Part shown: positions 7,508 through 10,400 of the stretch, piece by piece
How the letters are laid out: each line of letters begins with the position of its first letter
How positions within the stretch are numbered: the first letter of the stretch is position 1
Program-made: the position numbers and the translations under genes
The notes under the pieces: generated by a model
The model's input: only the letters and a program-made list of their open reading frames with translations
Told to the model about the DNA's origin: nothing
Databases searched by the model: none
DNA from: Ruminococcaceae bacterium UBA866
GTDB lineage: Bacteria; Bacillota; Clostridia; Oscillospirales; Ruminococcaceae
Length of the DNA: 10,400 nt
NCBI GenBank assembly: GCA_002295325.1
Contig: DBGA01000026.1
Coordinates: 77,967-88,366, forward strand
Direction of reading: 5' to 3'

Positions 7508-7552
7508 GATTTCAACACCTTTCCAGTCCTATTTTAACAAACATCTAAACAC

Positions 7553-9145
7553 TTATTCCCTTGCAATGTAAACCATTGGAATAAAAAACATAGCCATAAC
7601 CAATAAAATGATGATGTCAGTTCTGCTACTCCAATCAGTTTCCCAAATAGTACTTACCTTCATAATTTTCAACCTTTCGGGAATTGCATTGCTATGTTTT
7701 CTTATGATTGTCTTTAACTTGTAAGTCTCTTGTTCAAATTCAGTAACATTACGATAAATCAAGTCGCCTTCCTCGTCAATATATGGCTTTAAGTGATATT
7801 GATTTTGCTGTTCTCTACTCTCATTCCAACGCTGCCATTCACGTTCTTGCGCTGGACCAATATGAGCTTGTATTTGTTCAATGGTATTCATAATGGTTTC
7901 TTCAGAAAGGTATTCTCGTCTAAGCTTTGAATAGCGTTTTTCAAGCTTTTGAACAAACGATTTATCCGTGATAAGCCTATCAAACCAAGGTGATATTTGA
8001 AAAGCCATAGACGTAACATCTAGAGGTTCTTCAGTATAGTTGTCTATTGCCCCATCAAAATCCCAAACCGGCCCGATGCAGAGTTTTCCCGCTGTATTCT
8101 TGTACATATAGGTAGAGTTGTTACCGGCATCATAATTGGCAAAAAACTCATTGATTAAAAAGTAATCCACAAATGAATCCACATCGATATATTCAGGATA
8201 AGTCGAAAATATGGAGTACTGATTAGAATATATCACTTTTTCTATTTTGCTGATATCATTTTCAATATACTCTATCATTTTCGGGGTTACAGAATATTTA
8301 CTGGGATAGCGCAAGCCCAGATATCCTTCACTTAACTTATTTGTTGTAGCATATGTATCTAACATGATAGCTTCTTCATCATATCTGTCCCGACGCACCA
8401 TGTAGCTGTTATAGTTTTCTGCTGGCTTATAGTTAGAAATATTCACTCGGTCCAACCCCTGTTTCACGCTTTCACCCAAAAGATAGACCCCCTGATAGGT
8501 ATAAATCCCATTGTCTTTTAACACTACCTCACAATATTTTGTGTCTGGTGTATAGGCCATAAACTGTGATGCAACTCGATATGATAAATAATTACGCATC
8601 ATACTCTTATCAGTCATTGAACCATTGATAACCCATTCGTTATCTGCACCCATTCCTAATAATGACAGCTCATTATCTTGCCCAGATTGAGTGACTAGTT
8701 TTACTAAATATTGGGGTTTTGCATAATTCATCGATGAATTTCCACGTCGTTTAATTTTGATTTTGCTTTGACTTGCAGGATTGTCATCAAGCTGATTTAT
8801 TTTTCCATTATCAATGATTTGTATTGTTCCATCAACATATGGATCAAGACCCTTGATGGGTTCAAATAAATTAGTTTCTTGATTAAATACTGTATTAATA
8901 GGTGGCTCTGTACCCTTTGTATCAATAATTACGATTGGTAAATGGGAAGAAAAGTTTTTTGTGACAGTGAAATCCTCATTTAAAAGGGAAGCCACATTGC
9001 TTTGCAGCTTTGCACCAACCAGTGGTTCACTATACGAATGAGTAATTATCCCCATGGCTTTTTTATTATTGTAAATAGTAACACCAAAAACAATGATAAG
9101 ACTTACCACAATTATTATCAAGCTGGTAATGCGTTTGTTTGCCAT
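7553..9145 (-). CDS. CotH-family kinase-like protein anchored at both ends in the membrane
   Basis: CotH proteins have a protein-kinase-like fold related to secreted FAM20-type kinases; Bacillus CotH phosphorylates spore-coat proteins. Numbering from the Met at 9145 (530 residues), there is an N-terminal anchor (about 6-26), an 80-residue spacer, then the CotH domain: R134-G-N with K143 in the likely nucleotide-binding strands, R184-N, G219-V-Y-L-L-G-E225, an Asn/Asp-rich stretch around F334-A-N-Y-D-A-G-N-N, and the metal-binding W361-D-F-D364-G. A charged, possibly helical region (about 400-490) leads to a second hydrophobic helix (about 509-527) near the C terminus. The domain should lie outside the cytosol. 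Nothing suggests sporulation; the neighbours point to exopolysaccharide. An ATG at 9154 would add three residues but overlaps the AAAGGA site that serves 9145, so the shorter start is preferred. Substrate and phosphate donor are unknown. Confidence 0.88.
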   Translation of the reverse strand: MANKRITSLIIIVVSLIIVFGVTIYNNKKAMGIITHSYSEPLVGAKLQSNVASLLNEDFTVTKNFSSHLPIVIIDTKGTEPPINTVFNQETNLFEPIKGLDPYVDGTIQIIDNGKINQLDDNPASQSKIKIKRRGNSSMNYAKPQYLVKLVTQSGQDNELSLLGMGADNEWVINGSMTDKSMMRNYLSYRVASQFMAYTPDTKYCEVVLKDNGIYTYQGVYLLGESVKQGLDRVNISNYKPAENYNSYMVRRDRYDEEAIMLDTYATTNKLSEGYLGLRYPSKYSVTPKMIEYIENDISKIEKVIYSNQYSIFSTYPEYIDVDSFVDYFLINEFFANYDAGNNSTYMYKNTAGKLCIGPVWDFDGAIDNYTEEPLDVTSMAFQISPWFDRLITDKSFVQKLEKRYSKLRREYLSEETIMNTIEQIQAHIGPAQEREWQRWNESREQQNQYHLKPYIDEEGDLIYRNVTEFEQETYKLKTIIRKHSNAIPERLKIMKVSTIWETDWSSRTDIIILLVMAMFFIPMVYIARE

Positions 9146-9153
9146 CAAGACCA

Positions 9154-9159
9154 TCCTTT
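9154..9159 (-). promoter_or_regulatory. Ribosome binding site deciding the CotH-family start
   Basis: AAAGGA on the minus strand overlaps the stop codon of the DUF4956 gene and lies 8 nt before the ATG at 9143-9145. The earlier ATG at 9152-9154 shares a base with this site and has no purine-rich element suitably upstream, so 9145 is the likelier start. The overlap suggests translational coupling. Confidence 0.65.
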
Positions 9160-9838
9160 ATCGATTTATCTCATCATTTTGACACACAATGTTTACGTTT
9201 CCAATTCCCTCTATCTTATACAACATATCTGCAATAGAGTCCGCATTTTTGTTTGCCTTATCAACCATAACTTGTGATAGCTCAAATATGTATTCAACTG
9301 CATCAACTGAAGTGTTTTTCACCCTTAAACGTGCTTTTCCTTTATACTTATCATTTACAATTTTTTCAATGCTTTCTGAGCAGCCACGTTGTCCACGGAC
9401 AACTAATAAATAACGATCATTTGATTTTATTACTCCAAATATTAATAGAAATAAAAATATTATTGCTGATCCAACACCGGCAATCATAAATTCTGAAACA
9501 CCACAGCATATTCCAACTGCTATGCACCAAAAAATATAGGCTGTATCTCGCGGATCTTTGATTGCTGTACGGAAACGAACAATTGACAATGCACCAACCA
9601 TACCTAGCGACAACGCTATATTATTGCCTATTACGTTCATAACTAGGGTTGTAATTAATGTAAGCATAATCAAAGAGACATTAAAACGAGCACTATATAC
9701 TACACCAGAGTGTGAGAAACGATAAGAAAAATAGATAACAAAACTTACAAAAGCTGCCATTAAAAAATTAAATATAACGCCCTGTAATGTGAGTGCACCG
9801 GTATTGGTAACCAAATAGTCAAATAAATTTTCTTTCAT
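9158..9838 (-). CDS. DUF4956 family membrane protein
   Basis: A 226-residue protein with four or five transmembrane segments (about 18-38, 53-71, 74-84, 101-114 and 117-137, numbered from the Met at 9838) and a cytosolic C-terminal domain of about 85 residues. The conserved centre is GMVGALSIVRFRTA followed by IKDPRDTAYIFW, the signature I associate with DUF4956: a glycine-rich turn and a strongly basic loop next to a membrane helix. The C-terminal part alternates strands and helices like a small ferredoxin-like regulatory domain. Its biochemical function is not known to me. It follows the VTC gene by 54 nt and precedes the CotH gene by 12 nt, an arrangement I recall from other genomes. A membrane partner or conduit for the VTC protein is a reasonable hypothesis. 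The ATG at 9850 overlaps the GGAGG that serves 9838, so the shorter form is chosen. Confidence 0.88.
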   Translation of the reverse strand: MKENLFDYLVTNTGALTLQGVIFNFLMAAFVSFVIYFSYRFSHSGVVYSARFNVSLIMLTLITTLVMNVIGNNIALSLGMVGALSIVRFRTAIKDPRDTAYIFWCIAVGICCGVSEFMIAGVGSAIIFLFLLIFGVIKSNDRYLLVVRGQRGCSESIEKIVNDKYKGKARLRVKNTSVDAVEYIFELSQVMVDKANKNADSIADMLYKIEGIGNVNIVCQNDEINR

Positions 9839-9843
9839 GATTT

Positions 9844-9848
9844 CCTCC
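9844..9848 (-). promoter_or_regulatory. Ribosome binding site deciding the DUF4956 start
   Basis: GGAGG on the minus strand, with AAATC between it and the ATG at 9836-9838. The upstream ATG at 9848-9850 abuts this site and has only AT-rich sequence before it, so translation most likely begins at 9838. Confidence 0.7.
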
Positions 9849-9892
9849 ATACTTAAATTTCTATAATATATTTTCCTATCATAAAACTTTTT

Positions 9893-10400
9893 CTATAAAA
9901 ACAGCGCTCCATTAAAACGACTAGCACTTCTGGATAGAAAGTATTTACCGTTTGATGCTTGCATTTTGTTACACGATGACAACAAATCCTTGATATAACT
10001 CAATAGAAATGTGTTGTACTTTACCTCTAGTGTTACATCGTCTAAGTGGCTAACTGGATATAAATTTAGGTTTGAATCAAATAGGTCAAAATTTGTTTCA
10101 GTTGCCTCAATACAATAATCAAGCGTAATACGAATATCATTTTCAGGAACTTCAAATGCAATTCGCTTATATTCAACAATACATTTTGGTATATAAAGCT
10201 GTTGCATCATTAAAAAATAGAGTTCCACTGCAAAAGGACTTTCATAATGCAGCAAGCATTCATATCTTCCCGATATCAATTCTTTTACGTCCTCTTTGGA
10301 AACTCTAAGCGAGCGTTTACGCTGATTATCTCCGATTTTCTCTTTCATCTCCAATTTTGCAAAAGCTTCATTCGGTGAATAAATGCGCAAACGAATTTTT
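9893..10400 (-). CDS. VTC-domain polyphosphate polymerase-like protein (N-terminus beyond window)
   Basis: The frame stays open to the right edge, so the apparent TTG start at 10390 is internal; K-I-R-L precedes it. The 168 visible residues are the C-terminal two thirds or so of a VTC domain, the triphosphate-tunnel fold that in yeast Vtc4 makes polyphosphate from ATP. Visible tunnel features, numbered from the edge, are R3-L-R5 in KIRLRIY, the Lys/Glu-rich strand KLEMKEKIG (15-23), VEYKR (75-79), RITLD (90-94) and LEVKY (124-128) with E125 as the candidate metal ligand. The protein ends shortly after the domain; no SPX or transmembrane part is seen in the visible section, unlike yeast Vtc4. 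The next gene encodes a membrane protein that could supply that function. A CYTH-type cyclase or triphosphatase is a distant alternative, but the motif order and CotH/DUF4956 neighbours favour VTC. Catalytic activity is inferred from family only. Confidence 0.87.
   Translation of the reverse strand, partial: KIRLRIYSPNEAFAKLEMKEKIGDNQRKRSLRVSKEDVKELISGRYECLLHYESPFAVELYFLMMQQLYIPKCIVEYKRIAFEVPENDIRITLDYCIEATETNFDLFDSNLNLYPVSHLDDVTLEVKYNTFLLSYIKDLLSSCNKMQASNGKYFLSRSASRFNGALFL

Noticed and set aside
7553..9145. Spore coat gene cotH in a sporulation locus
   Set aside because: No coat, cortex or germination genes are nearby, and the protein is anchored in the membrane; only the domain family is shared with spore CotH.
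9002..9277. Plus-strand 91-codon frame across the CotH/DUF4956 junction
   Set aside because: It is antisense to two well-supported genes and has a composition typical of a shadow frame.
9839..9892. Internal promoter in the AT-rich gap between the VTC and DUF4956 genes
   Set aside because: On the minus strand there are TATATTATAG-like strings that could pass for a -10 box, but no matching -35 at proper spacing; in AT-rich DNA this is expected by chance.
9893..10390. Complete 165-residue gene starting at the TTG at 10390
   Set aside because: The frame stays open to the window edge and the preceding codons (K-I-R) complete a conserved VTC strand, so the gene is truncated by the window, not started there.

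Overview
The window is AT-rich and gene-dense, with short gaps, strong AGGAGG-type ribosome binding sites and Clostridia-like protein families. It most likely comes from a low-GC Gram-positive anaerobe of the class Clostridia (a Lachnospiraceae- or Clostridium-like genome); genus cannot be read from the sequence. Nine genes lie head to tail on the minus strand and look like one transcription unit entering from beyond the right edge. It ends at a strong minus-strand hairpin terminator (190-232). On the far left, the last codons of a plus-strand gene (probably a LysR-type regulator) converge on that terminator.

In order of transcription (right to left): a VTC-type polyphosphate polymerase-like protein cut by the window edge (9893-10400); a DUF4956 membrane protein (9158-9838); a membrane-anchored CotH-family kinase-like protein (7553-9145); an unrecognised 75-residue membrane protein (7280-7507); an AlgI-like MBOAT O-acetyltransferase (5811-7253); a DHHW/AlgX-like SGNH acetyltransferase (4556-5791); a membrane-anchored ComEC-like metallo-beta-lactamase-fold hydrolase (3692-4528, GTG start); a cellulose synthase with a c-di-GMP-binding PilZ domain (1350-3653); and a membrane-anchored GH5 endoglucanase (257-1402). 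Spacings are 12-54 nt, and the last two genes overlap by 53 nt.

The left half matches in content the clostridial cellulose synthase (ccs) type of locus, proposed to make O-acetylated cellulose: CcsA polymerises and extrudes glucan under c-di-GMP control, the MBOAT and SGNH pair moves acetyl groups across the membrane onto the chain, and the GH5 enzyme trims it outside. No BcsB, BcsC or BcsD homologue is visible. The right half adds a VTC-DUF4956-CotH cassette. I recall these three families being neighbours elsewhere, but know of no defined function for the set. My working hypothesis is a split polyphosphate or phosphotransfer module (cytosolic polymerase, membrane passage, outward-facing kinase-like protein) that modifies or anchors the exopolysaccharide or a matrix protein. 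That part is inference.

No promoter for the operon is visible, and no tRNA, rRNA, CRISPR, insertion sequence or long repeat was found. No stretch over 300 bases lacks a gene.
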